Positions 34,101 to 40,504 of a stretch of 64,000 nucleotides of DNA are shown in pieces. The notes beneath the pieces were generated by a model. It ran no database searches, was not told where the DNA came from, and was given only the letters and a program-made list of their open reading frames with translations. A program made the position numbers and the translations under genes. The DNA comes from Callipepla californica brunnescens (taxonomy: Eukaryota; Chordata; Aves; Galliformes; Odontophoridae): positions 5,023,501 to 5,087,500 of the forward strand of contig JALIRH010000010.1 in assembly GCA_023055505.1 (NCBI GenBank), read 5' to 3'. The first letter of the stretch is position 1. The number at the start of each line of letters is the position of its first letter.

Positions 34101-36754
34101 TGTAAGGCTACAAATTGTCACTTTTTCCAGCAGAAATGATTACAACTAAGATTTTACTTGGAACTTCTTTTAACAATTACAGTAAAACTGCTGTACCTTG
34201 ACAGAAACAGCAGGGTATATTTTTTTCTGTAACGTATGAAAAGAAAACACAAGTACATTTTTATTTGATACAGGGAAAACCTATCTCCTTTTGGTACTTG
34301 AAAGCTGAAGACATTTACTTAGAATGCTTTGTAAGCATTTAAAAAAAAAACTAGTAATTTTATCTATGTTTAAAATCATTATAAATTATATTTAAAGCTT
34401 TTGTTCTTTTTGTTCTCACAGGACACTTTAGCGATCAAAATCCAAGTAGTATCTCATCTGGATTTCTTATAATTCATGAAAGATGCATTTTAATGTCTTA
34501 GAATCCATCTGCGTGAGCTGATGGTGGCTTGTTTTCATGCTCTTTACATATTGTGCACTAAAAAAACCCTCTGAACTTTGAAAAGATATTTATGTCAACC
34601 AGATATTGTAATTTCATGTCCTTCAGTAATTTCTTGTATTGTTTTCAAGACTGTTTTTGACTCTAACTTTTTTTGAGTGTGCACGGAATGATAGGCTTCC
34701 ATGAATTAGTCACTTTTATTGCCTTCTGGCTTAGTGTTGTGAATACTGCTGGTTATCCTTTAGAGAAGAAAGTTGAATCCCTTGCTTAGTTAATTTATTG
34801 GTATCTGTTGAGTTACAGTGGACACATTATATGACCATTTTGTTTCCATTCATATCTTTTATTGTATTCAAAATGTATGCTCTGTAGGGAAGATGCCTTG
34901 TAAAATGGAGCTCTTATTTAATTTGATGTCTTGATGCTCCTTCAAGTAGTAAACACAATCAAAAATAAAGGACAAAGTAGTCTAAATGAGAGATCATTTG
35001 AATAACGTGAAACAACATTTAAAGAGAACATGAAGGTATAATGTGACTACAAGTTTACTTTGATTATTTTAAAATAAAAAACTGAATTTATCTTTTTTTC
35101 CAGACTGCATATAGAATTGTGTGATATAAATGACAATTTCAAATACTTCTTGTGACTTCTCATGGTTTTTGTGATGAGTCTGATGCACCAGATAAACAAG
35201 ACTCACACTCCCATCTGCAGGGGAAAAAAGAGAGTTCTACATCATTCGCCTTTTCTCTTGTGTGTGTGATTTGTCATGTTAAAGATGGCCAGAAATCATT
35301 GAAATATGAGCAGACATTAAAATATTTAAAGGAGTGCAATTAATTAAAATTACAGCATAGAGGTACAAGAACATCCTGCTAAAATGGCAGTTAGCAGTCA
35401 ATCCCAGTGAAAATCTGTCAGCTGTGCTGGCATTTTGCTGAGAAATTGTGAGAAAAATGTCTAAAGCTCTAATAACTTTTATATTTCAGGAATCAAAGTG
35501 GAGTTTCTTCAAGAGAAAAATGAAACAAAACACTAATTTTGAAAACCCAATATATGCGGAGGTATTGCTTAATATTGTGTTATGCCATTTTTCAGCTAAT
35601 GCGCTGCTGGACTTTATTTTTGCTTTCGGAGGATAAAGGATATGGGCAAATTCTGCTGCTAAGTGAACTGGCATATAAATTCCTGCCCATGTTAAGAGGG
35701 GTCTGACATAGTTTTGAGAAAAATTCCCAAACTTTGCGCAGAATGAAGTGCTCAGCAGGCACCTAGCTCAGGCTGTACAGCAAATGCCTACCTCTCAGCT
35801 TCCCCAGCCGAAGCATTGTGGCCACCTCCTGCTCCAGGATCTCATGTTCTAGTTTCTGCTTGCAGGTGCATTCTGATATGGCTCGGAGTCTGCAGGCTGT
35901 TGTACTACAGCTGGGATTAAATTGTCTAGTGCCCTTTCAGTCCTAGATTTAGCATGCATAAAAATTCAAGCAGGCATGTAGCCTTTTTACGTAAAAGTCC
36001 TGATTTTTTTTTCCATTCATTCAGTAAGAGGAGACCTTTCTTTTAAGATGTTATGCTGCCTGATCTGCGCTGGAGGAATTCTCCCGTGGTGTGTTATGAA
36101 GCCTTTGAGTTCTACCGACTTGAGCCAGGAATAGCAGCTTTTCATAGAATTTCCAGAAGGTCTAAGTGCCATAAGAACCTCAGTCACACTGTCATGTGAC
36201 TGAAACTCAGCTGCCTTTGTGTAGAATTTGGGTTTGCAATGGCTGAACAAGGCAAGAGTTTCAGAAAACCAGAGGTTTATTTCCAAAAGTCTGATAAGTG
36301 TAATGATTTGCAAACGGTAATGCCAGTGTAATCTACATTCATGCCTGCACATGTAGACTAATGGAGTTAGTCTAACAATAACCATTTAAAAGTCTGAGGG
36401 TGCAGAGTTAAGTATTTCCTCAGCAGAACCTTCTGAGGCAAAATCAGTATTTGGCTTTTGTTAGGTGGTGATTTGCAGAATTAGCATATAATACAGTAAA
36501 ATATTTGAATATTTAGCTAATTTTTCTGGAAGTTGAGATTGAATGTTTTGTATATTAAAATATAAACTTGGACTTTATAATTATTGTTTCAGATGGAAAA
36601 GGAACAGCAGCAGGGCACAGAAAATGTCCCTCCTTCCTCTCCTTCACTGCCTCCCAAGATCACTCTGAAAAGAGATCAGCCATTAGCTTATACAGCAACA
36701 GAGGATACATTTAAAGACACCGCCAATCTTGTTAAAGAGGACTCTGTTGTATAA
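817..36754 (+). CDS. LRP2: LRP2 (megalin), C-terminal half, 38 exons
   Basis: This is the 3' part of the low-density lipoprotein receptor-related protein 2 gene. The product is a type I membrane receptor of absorptive epithelia (kidney proximal tubule, yolk sac, ependyma) that internalises lipoproteins, vitamin-carrier complexes and hormones by clathrin-mediated endocytosis. The 38 exons sum to 6262 nt, about 2,086 residues plus stop, against about 4,650 for the whole family protein. The module order (LA cluster of 10, EGF pair, propeller, EGF, LA cluster of 11, EGF pair, propeller, two EGF, membrane helix, tail with FENPxY motifs) matches megalin and not LRP1 or LRP1B. All junctions are GT-AG and keep frame; most LA exons are phase 1-1, so repeats are exon-modular. 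The protein ends in DSVV, a class I PDZ ligand (the mammalian form ends DSEV). The first visible exon needs two bases from an exon outside the window. Introns without their own entry hold nothing recognised. Confidence 0.98.
1870..2073 (+). CDS. LRP2: LRP2 exon: EGF end, LA cluster III repeat 1
   Basis: The exon continues the EGF module (AECQCP, then NKHCIVDNG) and adds the first LA repeat of cluster III, ending [12 protein letters not shown]. The calcium-site residues D-x-D-C-G-D-x-S-D-E are all present. It is phase 1 at both ends. Confidence 0.95.
2485..2727 (+). CDS. LRP2: LRP2 exon: LA cluster III repeats 2 and 3
   Basis: Two LA repeats lie in one exon. The first contains [10 protein letters not shown]. 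The second contains [12 protein letters not shown], with the extra G-T before SDE that mammalian megalin also has at this repeat. The acceptor is TTCAG and the donor C|GTAAGT; phase 1-1. Confidence 0.95.
4036..4161 (+). CDS. LRP2: LRP2 exon: LA cluster III repeat 4
   Basis: A single LA repeat starts ERTCQSG and ends [12 protein letters not shown], with an intact calcium cage. The acceptor TTTAAAG is preceded by a T-rich tract and the donor is G|GTAAGC. The exon is 126 nt, phase 1-1. Confidence 0.95.
4877..4900. repeat. A homopolymer, 24 bases
   Basis: A run of about 24 A in the LRP2 intron 3' of the exon at 4036-4161. It might be the tail of an old retroposon, but no body is recognisable beside it. 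Confidence 0.9.
5119..5238 (+). CDS. LRP2: LRP2 exon: LA cluster III repeat 5
   Basis: A single LA repeat runs from [10 protein letters not shown] to [12 protein letters not shown] long T tract precedes the acceptor TTTCAG. The exon is 120 nt, phase 1-1. The C-A-D in place of C-G-D is a common LA variant. Confidence 0.95.
6310..6441 (+). CDS. LRP2: LRP2 exon: LA cluster III repeat 6
   Basis: A single LA repeat starts [10 protein letters not shown] and ends [13 protein letters not shown]. The acceptor is TTTTTTAAG and the donor G|GTAGGT; phase 1-1. Confidence 0.95.
7352..7553 (+). CDS. LRP2: LRP2 exon: LA repeat 7 and first half of 8
   Basis: Repeat 7 carries an insertion in its middle loop ([10 protein letters not shown]) and a weak calcium site ([11 protein letters not shown]); mammalian megalin has the same insertion and also a non-standard SDE here. 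Repeat 8 begins SCTENEFTC and is cut by an intron in phase 2. The donor CAG|GTTTGT is weaker than the others. This local GC-rich stretch is also open in other frames, which do not encode LA repeats. Confidence 0.93.
7901..8196 (+). CDS. LRP2: LRP2 exon: LA repeats 8 (end), 9 and 10
   Basis: It completes repeat 8 ([10 protein letters not shown]), then gives repeat 9 (PCQQHQFTC to [12 protein letters not shown]) and repeat 10 (TCSPHHFKC to [10 protein letters not shown]), closing cluster III at ten repeats. The acceptor is TTCTTCAG. Confidence 0.95.
8607..8631. repeat. GA-rich simple repeat
   Basis: A short GAGAGAGA tract in the intron before the exon at 8703. Confidence 0.8.
8703..9219 (+). 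CDS. LRP2: LRP2 exon: two EGF modules and propeller start
   Basis: The exon opens with GINECSDPS (EGF), then the calcium-binding EGF consensus [12 protein letters not shown], then the first blades of a six-bladed YWTD propeller (LYWIDV). At 517 nt it is the longest LRP2 exon in the window. It ends VDWVGR with R split in phase 2. Confidence 0.96.
9220..10942 (+). other. LRP2 intron, 1.7 kb
   Basis: AT-rich intron. I see no coding segment, RNA gene or recognisable mobile element; only short homopolymer runs, such as T near 9970. Confidence 0.7.
10943..11095 (+). CDS. LRP2: LRP2 exon: propeller blade
   Basis: It encodes [10 protein letters not shown], then [10 protein letters not shown] and a proline-rich turn before YG. 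The blade matches the corresponding megalin propeller. It starts with one base of a split Arg codon and ends with two bases of a Gly codon. Confidence 0.95.
11553..11723 (+). CDS. LRP2: LRP2 exon: propeller blades
   Basis: Two blades are present ([10 protein letters not shown] and [10 protein letters not shown]) with KLEWPNG between them. The donor is GA|GTACGT. Splicing to the next exon restores IEYSDLDG. Confidence 0.95.
   Translation, partial: TGLLDRLGRSGLYWTSRHGWQGQDGDYLYEVRVAQWTHHRLHQRQALLGRCPSKLH
11724..13100 (+). other. LRP2 intron, 1.4 kb, with CR1 fragment
   Basis: AT-rich intron. Apart from the CR1 tail near 12248-12325 I see nothing in it. Confidence 0.7.
12248..12325 (-). mobile_element. 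CR1 LINE 3' end fragment
   Basis: The + strand starts CACAGAATCATAGAATTG and continues with GGATTGGAAGGGACC and the AGAGATCAT segment. This is the complement of the CR1 3' terminus, whose end carries ATTCTATG-type octamer repeats. The element therefore lies on the - strand and only about 80 bp of the tail is recognisable. Confidence 0.85.
13101..13324 (+). CDS. LRP2: LRP2 exon: last blades of propeller
   Basis: It encodes [24 protein letters not shown], the blade IYWTDWNTR, and [12 protein letters not shown] at the propeller exit. The donor is A|GTAAGA, phase 1. This is among the most mammal-like segments. Confidence 0.96.
13739..13916 (+). CDS. LRP2: LRP2 exon: EGF module, start of LA cluster IV
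   Basis: An EGF module ([14 protein letters not shown] to CECPDNF) is followed by the first half of LA repeat 1 of cluster IV ([10 protein letters not shown]). The split is in phase 2, inside an Arg codon, as in repeat 8 of cluster III. Confidence 0.95.
14805..15001 (+). CDS. LRP2: LRP2 exon: LA cluster IV repeats 1 (end) and 2
   Basis: It completes repeat 1 ([23 protein letters not shown]) and gives repeat 2 (YCPVGQFQC to [12 protein letters not shown]). In repeat 2 the usual G-D-x-S is H-D-R-S. Confidence 0.95.
15002..16535 (+). other. LRP2 intron, 1.5 kb
   Basis: AT-rich intron. I see no coding segment, RNA gene or mobile element. Confidence 0.7.
16536..16781 (+). CDS. LRP2: LRP2 exon: LA cluster IV repeats 3 and 4
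   Basis: Two complete LA repeats lie in one 246-nt exon: QCETHQWQC to [12 protein letters not shown], and TCPPGQFKC to [12 protein letters not shown]. Both calcium cages are intact; phase 1-1. Confidence 0.96.
17303..17431 (+). CDS. LRP2: LRP2 exon: LA cluster IV repeat 5
   Basis: A single LA repeat runs from [10 protein letters not shown] to [10 protein letters not shown]. The acceptor is TGTTGCAG and the donor G|GTATGT; phase 1-1. Confidence 0.95.
17755..17874 (+). CDS. LRP2: LRP2 exon: LA cluster IV repeat 6
   Basis: A single LA repeat runs from [11 protein letters not shown] to [10 protein letters not shown]. The acceptor is ATGCTGCAG and the donor A|GTGAGT; phase 1-1. Confidence 0.95.
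18407..18523 (+). CDS. LRP2: LRP2 exon: LA cluster IV repeat 7
   Basis: A single LA repeat runs from [11 protein letters not shown] to [10 protein letters not shown]. The acceptor AATGAAG is weak and the donor G|GTGCGT unusual, but the frame and the match to megalin are clear. Confidence 0.94.
18734..18850 (+). CDS. LRP2: LRP2 exon: LA cluster IV repeat 8
   Basis: A single LA repeat runs from [10 protein letters not shown] to [10 protein letters not shown]. The acceptor is TTTTCAG and the donor C|GTAAGT; phase 1-1. Confidence 0.95.
19339..19476 (+). CDS. LRP2: LRP2 exon: LA cluster IV repeat 9
   Basis: A single LA repeat runs from RYPNGTYC through [10 protein letters not shown] to [12 protein letters not shown]. 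The acceptor is TTTTTCAG and the donor T|GTAAGA; phase 1-1. Confidence 0.95.
20075..20197 (+). CDS. LRP2: LRP2 exon: LA cluster IV repeat 10
   Basis: A single LA repeat begins [12 protein letters not shown] and includes [11 protein letters not shown]. The exon ends at the first base of the final Cys codon (donor T|GTAAGT), so that Cys is completed by the next exon. Confidence 0.94.
21113..21241 (+). CDS. LRP2: LRP2 exon: LA cluster IV repeat 11
   Basis: It starts with the two bases that complete the Cys of repeat 10, then REPTPRPC, and gives the eleventh and last repeat, ending [10 protein letters not shown]. The usual S-D-E is F-D-E here, where mammals have W-S-D-E. Confidence 0.94.
21242..22433 (+). 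other. LRP2 intron, 1.2 kb
   Basis: AT-rich intron. Around 21655-21690 a short unit of the form ATACAAAATAT is repeated imperfectly three times. Nothing else is recognised. Confidence 0.65.
22434..22565 (+). CDS. LRP2: LRP2 exon: EGF module
   Basis: One EGF module runs from [13 protein letters not shown] through [12 protein letters not shown] to the final Cys. The acceptor is TTTTCAG and the donor G|GTATTT; 132 nt, phase 1-1. Confidence 0.95.
23215..23346 (+). CDS. LRP2: LRP2 exon: calcium-binding EGF module
   Basis: One calcium-binding EGF module starts [11 protein letters not shown], contains [11 protein letters not shown] and ends CAAD. The D-I-N-E-C calcium motif is intact; 132 nt, phase 1-1. 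Confidence 0.95.
23572..23650 (+). mobile_element. CR1 LINE reverse-transcriptase ORF fragment
   Basis: The + strand encodes [16 protein letters not shown], the characteristic CR1 ORF2 C-terminal segment, in an LRP2 intron. It is an old fragment whose similarity fades after the GPQQ residues. The orientation is sense to LRP2, the reverse of the other two CR1 pieces. Confidence 0.8.
24296..24439 (+). CDS. LRP2: LRP2 exon: start of last propeller
   Basis: It encodes [15 protein letters not shown] and [11 protein letters not shown], the first strands of the membrane-proximal YWTD propeller. The donor is A|GTGAGT; 144 nt, phase 1-1. Confidence 0.95.
25054..25219 (+). CDS. LRP2: LRP2 exon: last propeller
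   Basis: It encodes [20 protein letters not shown] and then [16 protein letters not shown] stands in for a YWTD-type strand, as in mammals (VVYY). The Arg codon is split in phase 2. Confidence 0.95.
26053..26181 (+). CDS. LRP2: LRP2 exon: last propeller
   Basis: It encodes [28 protein letters not shown] and [12 protein letters not shown], one full blade. The acceptor is GTTTTAG and the donor GG|GTAAGT. Confidence 0.95.
26989..27209 (+). CDS. LRP2: LRP2 exon: last propeller
   Basis: Two blades are present: [14 protein letters not shown], and [13 protein letters not shown] with [15 protein letters not shown] between them. The acceptor is TTCTGTCAG and the donor G|GTAAGA. Confidence 0.95.
27652..27825 (+). 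CDS. LRP2: LRP2 exon: end of last propeller
   Basis: It encodes [20 protein letters not shown] and [13 protein letters not shown], closing the propeller. The acceptor is AGAAGTAG and the donor G|GTAGGT; phase 1-1. Confidence 0.95.
28597..28716 (+). CDS. LRP2: LRP2 exon: EGF module
   Basis: One EGF module packs against the propeller: [18 protein letters not shown] and CACPQGTRF. It follows a long T tract and TTTCAG; 120 nt, phase 1-1. Confidence 0.95.
28717..29930 (+). other. LRP2 intron, 1.2 kb
   Basis: AT-rich intron. The open frame at 29116-29415 has no recognisable homology and no splice context. Nothing else is seen. Confidence 0.65.
29931..30021 (+). CDS. LRP2: LRP2 exon: juxtamembrane EGF, first half
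   Basis: It encodes [18 protein letters not shown] and DESGLPKCK, the first half of the last EGF module. The split is in phase 2; the acceptor is TTTTTGCAG. Confidence 0.95.
30577..30644 (+). CDS. LRP2: LRP2 exon: juxtamembrane EGF, second half
   Basis: This 68-nt exon encodes [17 protein letters not shown] and the PPGT linker just outside the membrane. The donor is A|GTAAGC. Confidence 0.95.
30787..30907 (+). CDS. LRP2: LRP2 exon: transmembrane helix
   Basis: It encodes about 24 hydrophobic residues ([21 protein letters not shown] and FF), then the stop-transfer NYRRTG and LPALPKLP, a short proline-rich cytoplasmic segment. The acceptor is a tandem TAG-CAG-CAG. The first AG was chosen because it yields the T-A-V-A-V found in mammals. 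Confidence 0.94.
31330..31459 (+). CDS. LRP2: LRP2 exon: cytoplasmic tail 1
   Basis: It encodes [19 protein letters not shown] and then [19 protein letters not shown]. Conserved serines and an acidic patch are present. The exon ends on a complete codon, so every later junction is phase 0. Confidence 0.95.
31460..33444 (+). other. LRP2 intron, 2.0 kb
   Basis: This is the longest LRP2 intron in the window. It has an AAT-type trinucleotide run near 32555-32580 and no recognised coding or mobile sequence. Confidence 0.7.
33445..33564 (+). CDS. LRP2: LRP2 exon: tail, first FENPxY motif
   Basis: It encodes [20 protein letters not shown] followed by ATRDSG. FENPMY is an FxNPxY signal recognised by PTB adaptors such as Dab2 and ARH. 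The exon is 120 nt, phase 0-0; the donor is CAG|GTAAGA. Confidence 0.95.
33657..33764 (+). CDS. LRP2: LRP2 exon: tail, extra FENPVY motif
   Basis: It encodes [16 protein letters not shown] and then [11 protein letters not shown]. Mammalian megalin has a degenerate NxNY-like sequence here, so this tail has a third full FxNPxY motif. The exon is 108 nt, phase 0-0; the acceptor is CCCTCCAG. Confidence 0.93.
33765..35489 (+). other. LRP2 intron, 1.7 kb, with possible alternative terminal exon
   Basis: AT-rich intron. A strong polypyrimidine acceptor at 34401-34421 is followed by 16 in-frame codons, a stop and an AATAAA at 34964-34969 (see the separate entry). Nothing else is recognised. Confidence 0.6.
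34422..34990 (+). other. Candidate alternative terminal exon of LRP2
   Basis: A T-rich tract ending TTCTCACAG at 34421 is an excellent splice acceptor. In phase 0, matching the donor at 33764, the sequence reads [16 protein letters not shown] and stops at 34470-34472; AATAAA follows at 34964-34969. A transcript using it would lack the third FENPxY motif, the SH3-like proline segment and the PDZ ligand. There is no expression evidence, and I know of no mammalian counterpart. Confidence 0.3.
35490..35561 (+). CDS. LRP2: LRP2 exon: tail, FENPIY motif
   Basis: It encodes [20 protein letters not shown] followed by YAE. It combines a basic cluster with the conserved FENPIY adaptor motif. The exon is 72 nt, phase 0-0; the acceptor is TATTTCAG. 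Confidence 0.95.
36593..36754 (+). CDS. LRP2: LRP2 last coding exon
   Basis: It encodes [20 protein letters not shown], then [20 protein letters not shown] and DSVV before TAA. The proline-rich stretch holds PPSSP where mammals have PPPSP, a reported GSK3 site. The C-terminal S-x-V is a class I PDZ ligand. Confidence 0.96.
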   Translation: MEKEQQQGTENVPPSSPSLPPKITLKRDQPLAYTATEDTFKDTANLVKEDSVV

Positions 36755-38040
36755 GTAGGTAACTGATTTAGGGAAAATGAGATACATCCATTTGCACATG
36801 TATTTTTTATAAACAGAAGAGTAAGGTTCACATTCAAATGCTTTATAAAAATATATACATCTTTTAGTCGGTGACTGGAGATGTATGTTGAAACTATGCC
36901 TTGTTTTTTGACAAATGCCAATTGCTATTTTTATGAACAAGTATCATGGTGTACTATATGTATATCTTTGCACTGAACCTGTCTGAAAGTAATGTTATAA
37001 ATATATTGTAAATGTGTAAATTTTTCAAAGATTATCTTGTTTTTTGCTAATAGAAATCTTCATGGAATTGGTTGCGTAAAGATAGGGGTAAAATCATTAT
37101 ATACGAGCTTAAACTAAAAATACAAACAAGGTGAGTATAGGACCATTACTGATTTACAGGATCTTTTGCATATATATTTATAACAGTACCTTTTAAAACT
37201 TCTACTGGTGCTCTGGGCAACTTCACCACCTATTTTTATCTTCTGCTGGATTAGAAATGAGTGTCTTTGTTTAACTTGTGTTAAACAAAAGATGGAAAAG
37301 TCAATGCAATAATGTTTTAACTGCCTGGGATAAAACAGTTTCTTCTCAATCCATAAGACTTTTCCACCAGGATCCAATTAAAACCACTCAATTAATAGTG
37401 TTCTTAAAAATGTTTGATATATTTAGATTTTAGTGCCATGAGTACTTAATTTAATAAGATTCTCTCCTGTACATCAGTGGAATAGCTCTGTTCTTAGCTG
37501 CAGTCTCTTGAAGTTATTTGTACTATTAAATGAAGTAACCAGATTTATGTAACAGTTTATTTCCAAACAGTGAAATACAAAAGATACTGCTTCTTTTAAT
37601 AAATGATTCAGGTTTTTTAATGTGAAAATTTAATTTTATTGACTATTTATTTCCTGAGGTGGACATTAATAGAAAGGGAAACAATTTTTACTAATGCAGT
37701 CTTTGTAGTTTATCTGCTTATTTTCATAACCTTCTATCAGAATATACTCTGTCTTATAAGTTTTTCTATTAATTAGCCAAGGTAGTTTCCACAATATGAA
37801 CTGTTTGAGAAAACTTTGAGTACCACTACAGGAACATGTAGCATTTCTAACTAGTTACTCATGTAATTAGAAGATTCCTAAAGTAAAATCATTGAGACTT
37901 CTACTATTTGATTGTTCTTTGTCTAAGTTCTCAAAACATATATTATTTCTATTTAGAATACTTGTAATTATTTTGTATTGTACTTTGATTAGAAAAGACT
38001 ACTGGAAAATGATGCTGCTGAATAAATTTAATAAATGTAT
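36755..38040 (+). other. LRP2: LRP2 3' UTR
   Basis: AT-rich sequence follows the stop codon. AATAAA hexamers lie at 37598-37603, 38021-38026 and 38030-38035; the closely spaced pair near 38.03 kb is the best candidate end. The true end is not certain, and further AATAAA copies occur near 38.23 and 39.65 kb. Confidence 0.5.
38021..38035 (+). promoter_or_regulatory. Candidate LRP2 polyadenylation signals
   Basis: Two AATAAA hexamers lie nine bases apart, about 1.27 kb after the stop codon, and are followed by T-rich and GT-containing sequence. Confidence 0.4.
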
Positions 38041-40010
38041 TATTTTATCATATCCCTATTCCATAATTTTTTGTCAATGCTCTATGTACTTTGTCACTGT
38101 GGAGACTTCAGTTCACTGAGATGAAAACAGTGTTGCTTTAGATAAATTCAGGTAAGAACATCTCATGACTTTACGTAACTGAGGTTTTTTATATAAAATC
38201 GCTAATATTTAATCACTATCCCCTTAGGTATGTTAAATAAACAGGCCCTTGAAACAGGAAAATCTTACGGTTGATTACAGGAAACCAATTATTAAGGTAG
38301 TGTAGTCTTATTAGACTAATATTTTGATTGCTTATGATATCTTATATTTAATGTAAAATAATTCCTTAGAATCTGCAACACATCATATGCATCTCTGAAG
38401 GGCTATGAGAAGAATTCTTTTTAAAGACAGCTCACTCTCCTTAAAGAAGGGATGAATAATATGTTTTAAATGTGTTTTAAACAGAGAAGGAAGAGAGCTA
38501 GCATTTCCATGAGATTTTACCTGCAGCTGTAAATCAGAGGGTTTTTGTTTTTTTTCTTACCTGATTTTTTTTTACTTTTCAGGTGTAGAAGAAAACCAGA
38601 AGAAAACTTGGGATACTGTATTAAATAGGCAGCACATCAATTTGATGATTTAATATACTTGATGGCAAAGGATTCCTGAGGTTTGAGCTGGGCTTGTTCA
38701 TCTTAGTAGTGTATTACAGTACAACTTTCTGACCATGTAAAATATGTTCTGGCACTGTGTTGAAAAGAAGCCTTAGATTCTTTTCCTGCCTTCATTTTCC
38801 ACTTTTATTATTTTTCCCTCACAAGGCCAGTCCCTCCCTGACTGAATTCTTGAGTTTTTAATTCTGTTGTTTGAAAGAAGGCTTTGAAAGATTGGCCACT
38901 ATAGTCCCAGTAAGTTAAAATATTAAATATTTTTCATTGTACATTTTCACTACAGCTGTCAGGCCAGACAAAGAGAACTGTGACTTTATGTATGAAGTAA
39001 AATCAATTTCTTCTTGAAACCATTTGCTAGATAATAGGAACTCAGTGAAATACTTAAACAGCAGTGAACCATTTTTACATTCTGTCTCTTTCTTGCTTAC
39101 TCTCTCCCAGCCTCAGCGCACACACACGCACACTGCACACGGTGATGAAACTGCTTTCTTACATTTGGTGCTCTGACCTGCACATGGTATTTTTCTAAGT
39201 TTAATTGAATTGCACATTAATGATTAATCACCAACACAGGTCTTTAGCAAATAAAACCTTTACCCTCTCAATTTTCAAATCTCCAGGAACACCAGTGTGT
39301 CAGCCTCTGGTCAGTAGCTTAACTGATAGAAATCGTGTACAAGAGGCACAGCAACTTCAGTTGCCACTTCACCATTTTGAGCACAATCTTTCTACATTCA
39401 AATTAATTGACTGTAAGCATATATTAGTGACCTGTTTCTTCTAATGAGTGAAATAATTATCCTTTTAAGTTGCAAAGCACATTGAGGACAAAATAAATGC
39501 AATTATATATTTTAACATTTTCCCTAATAAATGATGCAATTATTTGTAACAGGCATTAAAATGCAAGTATTAAGGTATAAGTATTGATTTGTTTGAATAG
39601 TAATGGGGAACTGTTTAGTTTTGATTTTCCCTGTAATTTCATACCAATAAAATAGCTTGTGTTTTGTCTCTACACAGTTGAATAGTCAGTTGATTAGATG
39701 TGGTTAAATACTGCAATTGTAATTTTTGAAATATGTTGCAATAGCTGGGCTTTGTTATTATTTGGTTTGATATCTTGTGTTCAGAAGCTTGTGAGATTTA
39801 GCAACTCCTGAATATGGCCATGGCCAAACTTCATGGAATAGATTATTAAATCTGAGTAAATACATTCTGTGAGGTACATGTATAACATAAATGTTCTGAA
39901 AGACCAGTGGTTTTATTTTTTCCTTTTCAAATTCTCTAGAAACCTTTATGTTGGTGAAGTCAACATGAAAAACAGATTCTCATTTAAATAAGAAATCAAA
40001 CAACAAATGT
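38041..40010. other. Intergenic region between LRP2 and the DHRS9-like gene
   Basis: AT-rich convergent intergenic sequence. Short frames such as 39205-39444 have no recognisable homology. I see no gene or repeat beyond a short CA-rich patch near 39120. Confidence 0.6.
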
Positions 40011-40016
40011 TTTATT
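40011..40016 (-). promoter_or_regulatory. Candidate polyadenylation signal of the DHRS9-like gene
   Basis: The + strand TTTATT reads AATAAA on the - strand, about 240 bases past the TAG stop at 40254-40256. Confidence 0.4.
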
Positions 40017-40253
40017 GGATGAGTAGAATTACCCAGATTTGTAGCTGAACATTGCTTGGATGCAGATATTACAGATGTATCACTTTTGGGCACAAAGGTT
40101 CACAAGTCTGATCTACAAACTCAGAAATGTCAGGTAAGTAGGAGAAGTGTTTTCTGAAGGGAATTTAAACAGTCTAGTAACGTAAAGAGGAGATGCCAAC
40201 TGTTTTTGACAGGATTAAGTGTTATTTCCATAGAGTTGATACTGGTTATATTA

Positions 40254-40504
40254 CTAAACGTTGATTAGAACTCCAGGGACTGAACTCCTACTAGCTACTG
40301 GAGCTGGAGACATCATGTAAAACAGCATGTCAGATAAACAGCTCGGGGCATAGGAGAGAAACAGCCAAAAGAACTTTGCATCCCATCCAGCTTCGTATCG
40401 TGTCCTGGGGTACTTTGCTAGCAGGGCATGTTCCATGCATTTTATGACCTTAGAAATATCAGAGTTGCCCAGTCTTTTCACTGATGATCTTTGAGCTTTT
40501 TTAT
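40254..40504 (-). CDS. DHRS9-like exon 4
   Basis: It encodes the C-terminal part: KKAQRSSVKRLGNSDI, then CMEHALLAKYPRTRYEAGWD and AKFFW, ending VLINV and TAG. The VVECMEHAL...GxDAKxFW framework of DHRS9 is recognisable. The tail is about eight residues longer than in the intact copy. The acceptor is CTTTGTAG. Confidence 0.82.

Noticed and set aside
36017..36385. 122-codon - strand frame in the last LRP2 intron
   Set aside because: No recognisable domain and antisense to LRP2; length alone is not enough evidence.
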